Of a DNA stretch of 64,000 nt, positions 17,881 through 27,555 are shown piece after piece. The number at the start of each line of letters is the position of its first letter. Position 1 is the first letter of the stretch. A program made the position numbers and the translations under genes. The notes under the pieces were generated by a model that ran no database searches, was not told where the DNA came from, and was given only the letters and a program-made list of their open reading frames with translations. The stretch comes from Candidatus Berkiella aquae. Lineage in GTDB: Bacteria; Pseudomonadota; Gammaproteobacteria; Berkiellales; Berkiellaceae. Location: NCBI RefSeq assembly GCF_001431295.2, contig NZ_LKAJ02000001.1, forward strand, positions 124,001 to 188,000. The letters run 5' to 3'.

Positions 17881-18167
17881 TTCAACCTCCTGATGAAAAA
17901 CACGTGGTATTAAACGTTAAAGAATTGAAGTTACTCAAGTATCTAAGGGAATTTACCCGACATTCTTGACTTAGGTGTCAAAACAAGTAAACTTCCTCAG
18001 TTTTTCAAATAAATATATAAATCATATGCTTTTTTGTTCGCTTTTGAATCTGTTTAATTTCTCCATCCAAAAATTTGCTGGCTATAGCTGAGCGTTTATT
18101 GACTATTCTTAATGCAAAACAGGTTTAACGAGATGGTAACTATCAAGTCCGATAAAGAGATTGATTT

Positions 18168-19760
18168 ATGTTTTTTAGAAGAAAGAAACATCCCACCAAA
18201 ACAGAACAAAATGCATCATTAAAAAAAGCGACTACCTTCAACGATCTCGTAGATGATCTCAAAATGGTTGTCTTTGATTTACTGGATTCAAGTGATTTAC
18301 TAACCGTACATCGAGTCTGTCATACTTGGAATAGCGCTTTACTCTCCGCAACCTATTCCCCATGGAGTTACCGGCTAAATCATGATTTCCCTACATCATA
18401 TATACCGATGCTCAAAGCAGAAGAGAGTCGCAATCGTTTAGTTCAAAATCGTCATTATTGTTTTAATACGTTAAGTATTGTGAGCCAAGATAAAGAAGGC
18501 GCACCCTATGTTTTTAGCGCCTTAGAAGGAAAACTCGACGCTATTAATCAAGCGAGCATAAAGATGGATACCAAGAATCGACTGTTCGCACTGGCATTAG
18601 CCAATGGCTGTAAAGCAGCAGCACAAGAGCTGCATAAAAGTATTCATCAAAGTGAAGAGGCGTATCAATTATTAGCTTATGAAATTGCGGTGAGATTCAA
18701 CAATGTTGAGATCATGCTAGACTTGATTGAAGAATTGGAACCTAATGTAAAAAAATTCTATCTAACGGAAATGCTATTTTATACTAAAAAGCATGCGGTG
18801 CCGCAAACGTTTTTAATTGCGTTAACGGCTATTTTGAAAAAATGCTATCAATTACAAGATACGGCCTTGACCGTACAGGATATATCCTTAGCATTGGAAG
18901 GTCACATAGAAAAAATTGATCCAAATAAATGGCAAGGACGCGTAAAAAAAATATTATGGATGTTAGCTTTGGCTCATAATGAGCCTCACGCATTAGAAGA
19001 AAAATGCGATTCTGCCCTGCTTCAAGAATTTTTCATCTTTACCTGTTTATTTCAAAATATGAAACGTATTCCCTATTTAATGGGTGATCGAGAAAATGAA
19101 TTTCCTATTTTTTATTGCCATGTGATGTCATCTGCATTTCGTAATGGTGAGCTTGATTTAGCAGCACTTATTTTGTCTTTAGTTAAGCAAAAAGGACTCT
19201 ATGCATTTCGATATGCAACAAAGCAAGCGGTTGATTATTTGGCAGTTCAATATGATTTTGATAAAAACTTTGTTTCATTGTTAAAAAATGAATTTAAATT
19301 AACAGAGTTTTCTATTTTTAGTGCGAATAATTTTTTAGAATGCCTGCGTCAAGGTAACATTACTTTAGCATCTATTATCTTGGAACAAAGCGAAAATCTA
19401 CAGTGTCCTGCGAATGATTTGCTTGCTGCCGTAGAAACCTCTAAGAGTTTTCATAGTATCAATCTTAATGATATGGTTGTCTTCTTAATATTGGGAAATC
19501 CTGATCATGATCCTCAAGATATTGCTAGGATTATCAAAACGTTAATCGTGGGTAATCATAGAGCGCTTGCGACGGCTTTTATCCATCATCTTGACATGGC
19601 ATTTTCAATTGAAGAAGCGGAAGATGATTTATGGTTGATTGATGATTTTATGCAACAATATGTACTCAATAAGCAGTTACAGCATTTATCGTTAATAGAT
19701 GAAGAGCCGCAACAAGAGAGAGCGTCACGAAAACATGGAAATACCTGTGCTATCCAGTAA
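18168..19760 (+). CDS. F-box protein with helical repeat region
   Basis: A 530-residue protein. Residues about 24-70 match an F-box (FNDLVDDLKMVVFDLLDSSDLLTVHRVCHTWNSAL read in pieces: two helices, then the VCHTW motif). In eukaryotes this domain docks onto Skp1 of SCF ubiquitin ligases; bacteria have no Skp1, so host targeting is inferred. The rest is helical with weak ankyrin-like repeats (SALEGKLDAINQASIKMDT). It is a clear paralogue of the protein at 24014-25552, sharing EG(A/S)PY...ALEG and the SIFS(A/D)(N)NF segment. It ends ASRKHGNTCAIQ. Confidence 0.8.
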   Translation: MFFRRKKHPTKTEQNASLKKATTFNDLVDDLKMVVFDLLDSSDLLTVHRVCHTWNSALLSATYSPWSYRLNHDFPTSYIPMLKAEESRNRLVQNRHYCFNTLSIVSQDKEGAPYVFSALEGKLDAINQASIKMDTKNRLFALALANGCKAAAQELHKSIHQSEEAYQLLAYEIAVRFNNVEIMLDLIEELEPNVKKFYLTEMLFYTKKHAVPQTFLIALTAILKKCYQLQDTALTVQDISLALEGHIEKIDPNKWQGRVKKILWMLALAHNEPHALEEKCDSALLQEFFIFTCLFQNMKRIPYLMGDRENEFPIFYCHVMSSAFRNGELDLAALILSLVKQKGLYAFRYATKQAVDYLAVQYDFDKNFVSLLKNEFKLTEFSIFSANNFLECLRQGNITLASIILEQSENLQCPANDLLAAVETSKSFHSINLNDMVVFLILGNPDHDPQDIARIIKTLIVGNHRALATAFIHHLDMAFSIEEAEDDLWLIDDFMQQYVLNKQLQHLSLIDEEPQQERASRKHGNTCAIQ

Positions 19761-19856
19761 TGGTGCATATCCATGCAAATGCAGTTGACAGTTCGAACTA
19801 AATTAATGTAAGGTTGCCGCCTAACTGTTGAGCAATATCCTTTATTGGAGACAAGT

Positions 19857-20915
19857 ATGCAAGGGCAACTATTTGCGATTGAAATTGATTTAGAAAATGA
19901 TCCTACCCTTGCACGTTTTGATTTAATCAGCGATGCCTTTGTAAAGAGCCCCGATCTGCAGGGGCTCGCATTGCTAAGCAACACCCAACTTTCAGAGAGC
20001 ATTTGGCAAAAAATTGCTTCGAGGCTTGCCCCGATTGTTTCTGCAATACCGCTGAAACAATTGGTGATAACGCTTGCGCCATTTGGTGAAGCACAAAATC
20101 TTTCTCCACTTTTAGCGCTTCCTTTTTGTCAAGGGTTGGAAAATCTCACCATTGATGGGCCGCTTACGCCAGAAAGTATCGCCACTATCAAAGCACTATT
20201 AAGCCCGATGTTATCAAGATTGGCTTTGCCATCGGCAGGCCTTGATACACCCTCTGCAACCGCATTCATTCAAGCGTTAGTGACCACGAATGTAAACGCA
20301 TTGAATTTAAACTTTAATCCAATTCAAGTAGAAGCAAGTAGTGCACACTATGCACAATTTTGTCAGGCGCTATTAGATGGGCCCTTGCAATCACTCTCTT
20401 TAACCAGTATTAATGATGAAGCGGCAAGATGGCTTGCTTATTATTTATCGACTATCACAAGACCCTTTCACCTCACGGTGAGTGTACAACCCGAGTTGTC
20501 AGAAATCGGCTTGCAATATCTTATCGATGCCATCAAAGCCTCTAATAAGCAGTTACGTGTTACCAAAGAAGACTGGGGTGGATTTGTCGAATTGGTTCCA
20601 CAAGCTCAGGAAATCGATGACTTGAGTAAAAATAGAATACCCACCTTGTTTACATTAGTCGCACAGAAATTAGTAGGGAGGCCCGAGGCTATTTCGCAAA
20701 TCCCCAGCGTTATGTTGCCTGATATCCAGGTTGCCTGTTTACCCTTATATTTATCACACAATAAGGCGCTGCAAAATCGGCAATTAAGATTGGCGTCTTT
20801 AGCAAAGCATAATATTTCTGTTAGCAGTGATGACTATTATTCTCAGGTCAGTCACATTGAACAAGATTATGAAGCGGATCTGCGTAAAGGATTAATGTCC
20901 CTTAAGTTAGGCTAA
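19857..20915 (+). CDS. Leucine-rich-repeat-like protein
   Basis: A 352-residue protein with irregular leucine-rich repeats at about 35-230: LKQLVITLAP, LENLTIDGPLTPESIATIKALL, LSRLALPSAGLDTPSATAFIQAL, VNALNLNFNPI and LQSLSLTS fit the ribonuclease-inhibitor-type pattern of strand plus helix. There is no signal peptide. ATG 19857 is chosen because GGAG lies 6 bases upstream; TTG 19845 is in frame but overlaps that site. Its stop codon directly abuts that of the convergent kinase gene. A protein-binding role is likely; host targeting is inferred from the neighbours. Confidence 0.75.
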   Translation: MQGQLFAIEIDLENDPTLARFDLISDAFVKSPDLQGLALLSNTQLSESIWQKIASRLAPIVSAIPLKQLVITLAPFGEAQNLSPLLALPFCQGLENLTIDGPLTPESIATIKALLSPMLSRLALPSAGLDTPSATAFIQALVTTNVNALNLNFNPIQVEASSAHYAQFCQALLDGPLQSLSLTSINDEAARWLAYYLSTITRPFHLTVSVQPELSEIGLQYLIDAIKASNKQLRVTKEDWGGFVELVPQAQEIDDLSKNRIPTLFTLVAQKLVGRPEAISQIPSVMLPDIQVACLPLYLSHNKALQNRQLRLASLAKHNISVSSDDYYSQVSHIEQDYEADLRKGLMSLKLG

Positions 20916-22505
20916 CTAGCGAAGCTTAGCGGGTGTGGCAGCAGGCTTTTGTTCTTGACGTATTTGCGCATGCATTTTGCTTGCATTATCAACAATAGAT
21001 AAGAGTTGCTGCCTTTTGTTTTCACCACCTTGGCCAAAAGTTTCAGCAGGCATCTTTTTGACTTGTTCGGATAACATCTGAAGCGTTCTATCAACGCCTT
21101 CAGGGGTTGTTTGCGCTGCAACCGTTTTTGCCATATAGTTAAATACTTTCCCTACCTCATCATATTGACTGGCAAAAGTGGCACTCATGAGAAGAGTGCC
21201 GTCTGTACTTGGTTTTTTGTGTTGGTTTGCAACGTCATTCAGCGTTGTTGCAATATTTTTTAGAGATTGAGAATAAGATTGTGCTTGTTTCGATTTTTCT
21301 GCGGCTTCTATCCGAGTCGATTGTATGGCTTTGGCTTCTTGAGTATTGAATTTATCAATTCTTTTTACCGCATCAGAGACCATGGTTTTTAGTTTTTTAT
21401 CAGCTGAATTTTCTCTGGCAATTTTACTTAAGTCATTCGCTATTGTTGTCAGATCAAGTTGGTTAACCGCTGCTCTGACTTGGCTTTTAAGGGGCTCATT
21501 CGCATTTTTAATGTAACTGTCTGCTATCGATTTGATATCATTGATTTGTAACATGGCGCGTTGCTGTGATTGTGTAATTGATGTCATGGCATGATAATCA
21601 GTGGCACCATGCGCTAAGGCAATATTTTGTGCTCTGCTAGCGGGATCAACCGCAGTAAGATGTTGTACCATTTTAAGCAATTCAGGCGGCATTCCAGCAA
21701 CTGGTTTAGTAGAATCTAACACATCTTTTAGCGCTTCTCTGACTTTAACTGCGCTATTCTCTCCAATTTCACCCGTATCAGCATCTCGTTCGAAGCAATT
21801 TTCTGAATACAATGATGCAATGATAATCCCGATATTGTAGAGATCGGTTTTTGAAGAATTAGCTAATTCCCGATTATTATGTCGTTCAGGAGGCGTATAA
21901 ATAACCCCTGGCGCAGCAAAAAGGTCATGAGGACTGCCTTGGGTACCATCAAATGCTTGCCCTAGATCAAGCAATTTTACCGTACCACTTGCTTTATCAT
22001 AGAGAAAATTATCAGGTTTAACATCGGCATGGACAATATTCAGTTTTTGCATCACATCGTATTCACGCAAGATGCCAATCGCAATCATTTCCTTTTCAGG
22101 ATCAGGTAATTTGGCCTTGCCAGCAACAGTTTCGAAACCCTTTTCTCCGGTCAGTTGGTAGATAGCGCTACGTAAATCTACCCCAGGAAAGATAGGTTGC
22201 ACCATATAAGAACGTTCAGCTGTTTCATTGGGTGTGGCAAGGAGAATGCCTTCCTTTTTAGCTGCAGCAAGCTCTCTTTGCTGTGCTGCAATTTCATCGG
22301 GATCAGTGGATAGTGGTTGGCTTTTTATTGCCACTTCCTGACCTAGTTTAAAATCGCCTTTGCCCACTTTGCTGACAGTGCCACGATAGGTTTTTCCGAC
22401 AACACCATGACCCAATTCTTTACCCAGGGTAAATTCCGTCCCATTTCGATCTTTTATAACCTGGCCTTCTTCTTCAAATCCTTCCCCAGGCCCATGTGCT
22501 GCCAT
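20916..22505 (-). CDS. Eukaryotic-type serine/threonine protein kinase
   Basis: A 529-residue protein with a full kinase domain (about 18-310): glycine loop GHGVVG (32-37), VAIK Lys61, catalytic loop HADVKPDN (159-166), DLG (180-182) in place of DFG, and PPE (205-207) in place of APE, followed by the YNIGIIIASLY helix. All catalytic residues are present, so it is probably active. Residues about 330-510 are helical, coiled-coil-like and rich in Gln, Ala and Lys. No membrane helix or PASTA domain is seen, unlike usual bacterial receptor kinases. It may phosphorylate host proteins. Confidence 0.9.
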   Translation of the reverse strand: MAAHGPGEGFEEEGQVIKDRNGTEFTLGKELGHGVVGKTYRGTVSKVGKGDFKLGQEVAIKSQPLSTDPDEIAAQQRELAAAKKEGILLATPNETAERSYMVQPIFPGVDLRSAIYQLTGEKGFETVAGKAKLPDPEKEMIAIGILREYDVMQKLNIVHADVKPDNFLYDKASGTVKLLDLGQAFDGTQGSPHDLFAAPGVIYTPPERHNNRELANSSKTDLYNIGIIIASLYSENCFERDADTGEIGENSAVKVREALKDVLDSTKPVAGMPPELLKMVQHLTAVDPASRAQNIALAHGATDYHAMTSITQSQQRAMLQINDIKSIADSYIKNANEPLKSQVRAAVNQLDLTTIANDLSKIARENSADKKLKTMVSDAVKRIDKFNTQEAKAIQSTRIEAAEKSKQAQSYSQSLKNIATTLNDVANQHKKPSTDGTLLMSATFASQYDEVGKVFNYMAKTVAAQTTPEGVDRTLQMLSEQVKKMPAETFGQGGENKRQQLLSIVDNASKMHAQIRQEQKPAATPAKLR

Positions 22506-22787
22506 AAATATCCTGCTTATTTGCAGTATGTTATGAGTGAGACTCCGTCTTATTATGCGAAGTTCCTAGAGAGGGGGATATACAGTCAATCGGTCACTAC
22601 ATCACCAATACTCATTTCTAATATTCCTTCTCGGTAATTTTTGCCAAAGGAGAAGGAATGTTGAAAGAAATTTGCTGTCAATCAATGCAGTAAGTGAGAG
22701 CGCTGTCATGTTAGTTTAAACTATGTGCTTATCACAAAAAATTCGTTAAAATCATTACCATTTTATCAACAGCAGAAGAATCAAATA

Positions 22788-23966
22788 ATGAAGAAGTTAT
22801 TAACAGGTTTTACATTAGGTTTGAGTTTATGTTTGATGCAGTCTGCGGGATATGCGCAACAGGCTTCATCAAACATTGAAGTACGTAAAATGAATCCGCC
22901 GAATTTAAGTGATGCACATCTGGGTAAAAAGATTTTATGTTACCGTCCTAAATATCAAGAGGCTCCCAGACTCAGTATTGAAACAACAGAAAACAAAATT
23001 ATTGCACATCATTACGGCCATGGTGGTGCCGGCTGGAGTTTGGGGCCAGGCTCAGCAAAGCAATTAGTGGAATTGTTAAAAGGATCGGAGCAGGCTAAAA
23101 GTCTGACCAAAGAAACACCTATCACTATTATTGGAGCCGGTGTTATTGGGTTATATACGGCATACATGTTAGAACAGCAAGGCTATAAACATATAACGGT
23201 TGTTGCAGAGAAATTTAATCAAATGCCTTCTTACTATGCCGGTGGCACATTCTCTCCTGAAGTGAGAATGAAAGATCGCCAGCAAAAAACACAAAAATAT
23301 AATATGGCAATAGAATCATTACGTTTTTACAGGAGCATTGCACATCAGCAGCATCCCATCTTTAAAACAGGTGCAAGAACATTGCCTGCCTATTTTCAAG
23401 ATACCACGGAATCGACTTTGGAACCGTTTGTGGGAGATGGAATACTGCCGCATAAGCCTGTTGTCTTAGATTTTGGCAATGGTAAAACGCAATCGATGGT
23501 TGTCTATGATGATGGTCTATTTATTGATGTTGAAGGGATGATGCATCAACTGACACGCTACCTTAAAAAAAATAAAGTAAAATTTGTGAAGAAGAAAATT
23601 ACCGCATTTTCAGAAATTAAAGATAACGTTATTATCAATTGTTCAGGACTAGGTGCAAGAGAGTTGGTTTCTGATAATGAAGTCATTCCTGCACAAGGCC
23701 ACTTGATTATGTTAAAAAATCAAAACCCAAAAGATTTAGAGCAATTGATGGTTTATCTTTTTGAGGCAAATGCAGTCAATGAACGAGGCCAAAAAGTCAT
23801 TCGAGTATTTTATCTATTTCCAAAACGTTCACCCAAATCGGCTAAAAATGATGTAGGCGTTTTAGGGGGAACGTATGTGTTAGGTGCAACACCTGAAACA
23901 CCCAATGAGGAAGAGTTTGATATTTTGGTTAAGAATGCTAAAACATTTTATGGCATAAAAGAATGA
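22788..23966 (+). CDS. Secreted FAD oxidoreductase, circularly permuted D-amino-acid-oxidase type
   Basis: A 392-residue protein starting at ATG 22788, which gives the signal peptide MKKLLTGFTLGLSLCLMQSAGYA; GTG 22725 would bury it. The FAD-binding Rossmann motif IIGAGVIGLYTAYML is at 114-128, with INCSGLGARELV later. The element that ends normal D-amino-acid oxidases (RP...RL.IE, then HHYGHGGAGWSLGPGSA) lies here at 53-90, before the Rossmann fold, and is absent from the C-terminus. So the domain order is rotated. The substrate is unknown. Sec-type export of a flavoprotein is unusual, because no twin-arginine motif is seen. Confidence 0.85.
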   Translation: MKKLLTGFTLGLSLCLMQSAGYAQQASSNIEVRKMNPPNLSDAHLGKKILCYRPKYQEAPRLSIETTENKIIAHHYGHGGAGWSLGPGSAKQLVELLKGSEQAKSLTKETPITIIGAGVIGLYTAYMLEQQGYKHITVVAEKFNQMPSYYAGGTFSPEVRMKDRQQKTQKYNMAIESLRFYRSIAHQQHPIFKTGARTLPAYFQDTTESTLEPFVGDGILPHKPVVLDFGNGKTQSMVVYDDGLFIDVEGMMHQLTRYLKKNKVKFVKKKITAFSEIKDNVIINCSGLGARELVSDNEVIPAQGHLIMLKNQNPKDLEQLMVYLFEANAVNERGQKVIRVFYLFPKRSPKSAKNDVGVLGGTYVLGATPETPNEEEFDILVKNAKTFYGIKE

Positions 23967-24013
23967 AGAGGTACGTAGCATTTTTTTATGGACAATAATA
24001 TAAAGGATGATTA

Positions 24014-25552
24014 ATGCTACACAGTTTTCAAAAAGCCAAAGATAAGAAAGGAAAGCATAAAGGACAAGAACGCCAAGAAATAGACAGGATTAACATGCTG
24101 TCGCATGATCTTAAAACCTATCTTTTTGGTTGCTTTGATTTTGATTCATTGCAAACGGCTGAGGCCGTTTGCACGAATTGGTATACACTATTAAAAACAG
24201 ATCCTGCACCATGGAGTTTAAAACTCAGTAATAGTTTGCCAAGCTATGGATTAAATCCAAATTTTCCAAAAGGAAAATTTCGTCAGATGTTTTTGGCACT
24301 GTACAATAAAATGCTACGCCAGAAGAGTATTGTCAGTCCAGATGGAGAAGGTAGCCCCTATCTTTTGCAGGCCTTAGAAGGAAATATAGAGGCTTTAACC
24401 AATATTCCGCTTAGACAAGATACACTCAATCGGCTTTATATGGTGTCGCTAGCAGGTCACCGTGGTGCACAAGTAGGTCATCATTTACAAATTCCCCATT
24501 ATGCCGTTTTGCTGATAAAAGTGGCTATCGAACTTTACAATATTGAGTTGATTGAGCAGTTAGCTCATTTTAAGATGAGAGAAAACGAAATGCTAGATAT
24601 TCTCATCTTTGCGAAAATGCAAGCTAATAAAGAGATATTTCATATCGTATTAAAAGCAATAATAAGAGGACGATATCAATGGGATCAATATCATCCAGCG
24701 TTGCAATACATCGAATTGGCATTACAAGGTAATCTACTTGCTATAGAGAATGCGATGCAATTAGATGAAGCGCAAAAACAAACACTTTATATGCTTGCTG
24801 TTGCCAATCAATCAGAGCAATATCATTTTCATCAATTTGATGCTGAAACATTAGCTGATTTAATGATCTTTTCAAGTGCATTTTGTAATCATGCAATGAT
24901 GGATGCACTGATTAAAGAATTTTATGGTCAAACAGAAAGTACCTATAGCGATATCTTAGCAGCAGCATGTAAAAATGGAGATATTGAACTCATAACGGTA
25001 ATATTAATGGCATTAAGTGATACTGGCAGCATTAACTTTATTGAAGTCATGAGAAGCGCAACCAATCAATTATGTGATGCTTACGATTGCGATTTTCGTT
25101 TTGTTGAGATTGCTAAAAAAATGATGGCAGAAAAATTCCCTGCTATACCACGTTCAATATTTAGTGATGCGAATTTTCTGGCATGTGCTTCTCAAGGTAA
25201 TTTTACTTTAGCCCATGTGATCTATAAAGAACGAAAAGGCGTTATTCGCTGTACAATCGATGAAGCTTTTGGTGTTTTGGCTATATCTAGACGTTTTAAT
25301 ACTGTCGATTTCAGTGATTTGATGGCACAGGTACTTATGCGTAACAGAAACATTCAAGAATTAAATTATATAGTGAAAGAAGCGGCTCGCAGAAAAGAGA
25401 AAGCATTGCTTGTGCAATTCTTTAAAGATGCGCCTGTCATGATTGATATTGATGCGATTATTGAAAACCCAAGCTTAATAGATGAAAAAGGCATGTTTGC
25501 ATTAGCACAAGAAGAGAATTCATCGCAAAAAAGAAAATGTAATATTCAATAA
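24014..25552 (+). CDS. F-box protein, paralogue of the one at 18168
   Basis: A 512-residue protein with a basic N-terminus (KAKDKKGKHKGQER), an F-box at about 27-70 (MLSHDLKTYLFGCFDFDSL, then AVCTNWYTLL) and a helical repeat region. It shares the architecture and several segments with the 530-residue F-box protein upstream (ALEGNIEALTNIPLRQDTLNRL against ALEGKLDAINQASIKMDTKNRL, in pieces), so the two arose by duplication. It ends SSQKRKCNIQ, a basic tail like that of other accessory proteins. It follows the flavoenzyme gene by 47 bases and may share its transcript. Confidence 0.8.
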   Translation: MLHSFQKAKDKKGKHKGQERQEIDRINMLSHDLKTYLFGCFDFDSLQTAEAVCTNWYTLLKTDPAPWSLKLSNSLPSYGLNPNFPKGKFRQMFLALYNKMLRQKSIVSPDGEGSPYLLQALEGNIEALTNIPLRQDTLNRLYMVSLAGHRGAQVGHHLQIPHYAVLLIKVAIELYNIELIEQLAHFKMRENEMLDILIFAKMQANKEIFHIVLKAIIRGRYQWDQYHPALQYIELALQGNLLAIENAMQLDEAQKQTLYMLAVANQSEQYHFHQFDAETLADLMIFSSAFCNHAMMDALIKEFYGQTESTYSDILAAACKNGDIELITVILMALSDTGSINFIEVMRSATNQLCDAYDCDFRFVEIAKKMMAEKFPAIPRSIFSDANFLACASQGNFTLAHVIYKERKGVIRCTIDEAFGVLAISRRFNTVDFSDLMAQVLMRNRNIQELNYIVKEAARRKEKALLVQFFKDAPVMIDIDAIIENPSLIDEKGMFALAQEENSSQKRKCNIQ

Positions 25553-25657
25553 GTTGTAATATGAGGTGATACAAGTATTTTGCATGAATAAGCGCTTGTG
25601 TTATTGATGGATCCTCTCGTGCTAAGCTTATTAAATTGGCTTTATTGCGAGTAAATA

Positions 25658-26281
25658 ATGAAAAAAATTACAGCAATTCAATTTAATCAAGTAACGACGC
25701 CTATCACCTCACACAAAACAAAGTTTGGTGGGCAGCCTACATGGTTAGAAGAACCACAATGGCCCTTAGATTTGAAGGGAAAACCGCTTCATTTTGTCTG
25801 TCAAATTATGATTGATACTCAATTATTTGAAAATGCACAAGGAAAAATTGCATATTTATTCATGTCTAACGAAGATGAGGCACAAACGTGGGATCCTAAT
25901 GCGGGAGATACCGCGGTTATTATTCAACCAGGAATACCACTACCTTCCATTAAATATGAGAATAATCCGGAAGGACCCACGCTCATCGATGGAGAATACG
26001 AGGTATCACTTCGTCTTAAAGAAGAAGCTTATCAAATTGCTCCTGAGCTATTAGATGAAGAGGCCTACACTGAATATTTCCGACACTTAAGTGGTAACAA
26101 AATAGGTGGTACACCGCTCTTTATTCAAGGAGATGAATATCCTAAAGGGTATGAGCGGTTATTATTGCAGCTTGATTCCACGGCCATCCCCTTTGATATT
26201 AATTTTGGTGATAGTGGCACTGGGTATCTGTTTATTAATGCCAATGCTTCACAGGGTAAATTTTTGTGGCAGTGTTATTAA
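25658..26281 (+). CDS. DUF1963 (YwqG-like) protein
   Basis: A 207-residue protein matching the DUF1963/YwqG family: TKFGGQPTWLEEPQWP near residue 21, GKPLHFVCQI, NKIGGTPLFIQGDEYP and FGDSGTGYLFIN in the usual order. Family members are standalone cytoplasmic proteins of unknown function in bacteria, often near toxin or immunity genes. The length is somewhat below YwqG (about 260). No signal peptide is seen. The ATG at 25658 follows GCGAGTAAATA, a weak ribosome-binding site. Confidence 0.88.
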   Translation: MKKITAIQFNQVTTPITSHKTKFGGQPTWLEEPQWPLDLKGKPLHFVCQIMIDTQLFENAQGKIAYLFMSNEDEAQTWDPNAGDTAVIIQPGIPLPSIKYENNPEGPTLIDGEYEVSLRLKEEAYQIAPELLDEEAYTEYFRHLSGNKIGGTPLFIQGDEYPKGYERLLLQLDSTAIPFDINFGDSGTGYLFINANASQGKFLWQCY

Positions 26282-26366
26282 TACAAGTATAAATTCTCTA
26301 CCTTTGGGTTTGGCATGACCTATACTCAAAATCATTAGTAATCTACAGTATAACGAAGGACATCTC

Positions 26367-27398
26367 ATGTTAAGATCCGGACCAACACCGCAAATTTATA
26401 TATTTCAAGCGATGGATCGCAAAGCGGGATATCGTTATTTAATTAATGCGGTTGGTAAATATAATAATTTAGAAAAGATCAAAAGTGATGAAACAGTTTA
26501 TTGGTTATTGCGCGAGAGTAATACGCAAAAGGGATTACTCACTATCGATTTTCTCTATTGGAATAATCAAAATATGCGCTGGACAACGGGTAGCCAGCGA
26601 ATGGCATTGCATAAAGACAAGGGTTGGATTAAGGCAAATAATCTTGAAGATCCAGAGGTGAAAGAAGCATTGAAGGAAATTGAACATGTTTCTGCAGAGT
26701 CTGCGGGGCTGCATGAAGATTCATTGTATGAATTTATTTCTAAGCTATCCACCGTTAAATTATTAATCGAGAATCGATTAAATCCTAATAATGAGCAACA
26801 AGCCGTCAGCGGCATTTATTCCAAGTACGTCGATACCAGAAATCCTACTCCTGAAGAAGTAAAGAGTGTGGTATTAATGCCGGGTGTGATTCAAGCGCTA
26901 ACTTGTGAGTTGACCGGGAAAATTTTTAGAACACCTGCTGTGATGAATCACGACATCAGAATAAATCAAAAAGATGGGAAACTTTTTATGATCTTGCAAA
27001 AGGGAAAATCCTATGAAGAATCTGCATTGAAGAGCATTGGGCTCAAAGAAGAGAATTACTATATCAATTTTAATTTAATGAAAATTATTGATCGCTTAGG
27101 TTGCAATGATCAAGGCTTGATAGAAAGACTAGATGAAGAACGCCTGCTGGATCCTGTTTTGCTCACAACATTAGAAGATCCCATGATTCTTCCTTCAACC
27201 CATTCCTATAGTCGAGAAACGATTGAGGGAATGATTAATTCTGGTCGTACACTAAAATGTCCTAATACCAATAAGCGATTTGATAAAACGGATGTTGTAC
27301 CCAATATTTCCTTGGATAGATTTCTTAAAGCGTGGCCAGAGTGTCGTGTGAAATTGATGGAATCATTTGAAGGCACCAATCAAAAACGAAGAATGTAA
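26367..27398 (+). CDS. U-box protein with a second degenerate U-box and SH2-like N-terminus
   Basis: A 343-residue protein. Residues 262-325 are a clear U-box (DPVLLTTLEDPMILPSTHSY, TIEGMI, CPNTNKRFDKTDVVPN, FLKAWPE), the fold that recruits ubiquitin-charged E2 enzymes in E3 ligases. Residues about 174-242 look like a second, degenerate U-box (ALTCELTGKIFRTPAVM, GKSYEESAL, INFNLMKIIDRL). Residues 10-92 resemble an SH2 domain: VYWLLRES with the Arg of the phosphotyrosine pocket, GLLTIDF, then RMALHKDKGWI. The protein ends NQKRRM. E3 ligase activity in a host is likely; the SH2 call is tentative. Confidence 0.85.
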   Translation: MLRSGPTPQIYIFQAMDRKAGYRYLINAVGKYNNLEKIKSDETVYWLLRESNTQKGLLTIDFLYWNNQNMRWTTGSQRMALHKDKGWIKANNLEDPEVKEALKEIEHVSAESAGLHEDSLYEFISKLSTVKLLIENRLNPNNEQQAVSGIYSKYVDTRNPTPEEVKSVVLMPGVIQALTCELTGKIFRTPAVMNHDIRINQKDGKLFMILQKGKSYEESALKSIGLKEENYYINFNLMKIIDRLGCNDQGLIERLDEERLLDPVLLTTLEDPMILPSTHSYSRETIEGMINSGRTLKCPNTNKRFDKTDVVPNISLDRFLKAWPECRVKLMESFEGTNQKRRM

Positions 27399-27555
27399 TC
27401 ACTCAATGCTTAGTTAGAGTCTTAACGATATACAAAGCAGAAAGGGTTGACACTCTTCATTCAAAGCATTATGGTTCACAGGATTTAGCATTCGGGCAAA
27501 TTTTGTTGTTTTTCCCAATATCTTCATATTTTTATCAGTGAATAGGGGCGACATC

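Noticed and set aside
19586-20002. Minus-strand ORF of 138 codons
   Set aside because: Shadow across the end of the F-box gene and the start of the LRR gene; Cys/Ser-rich and without a start site.
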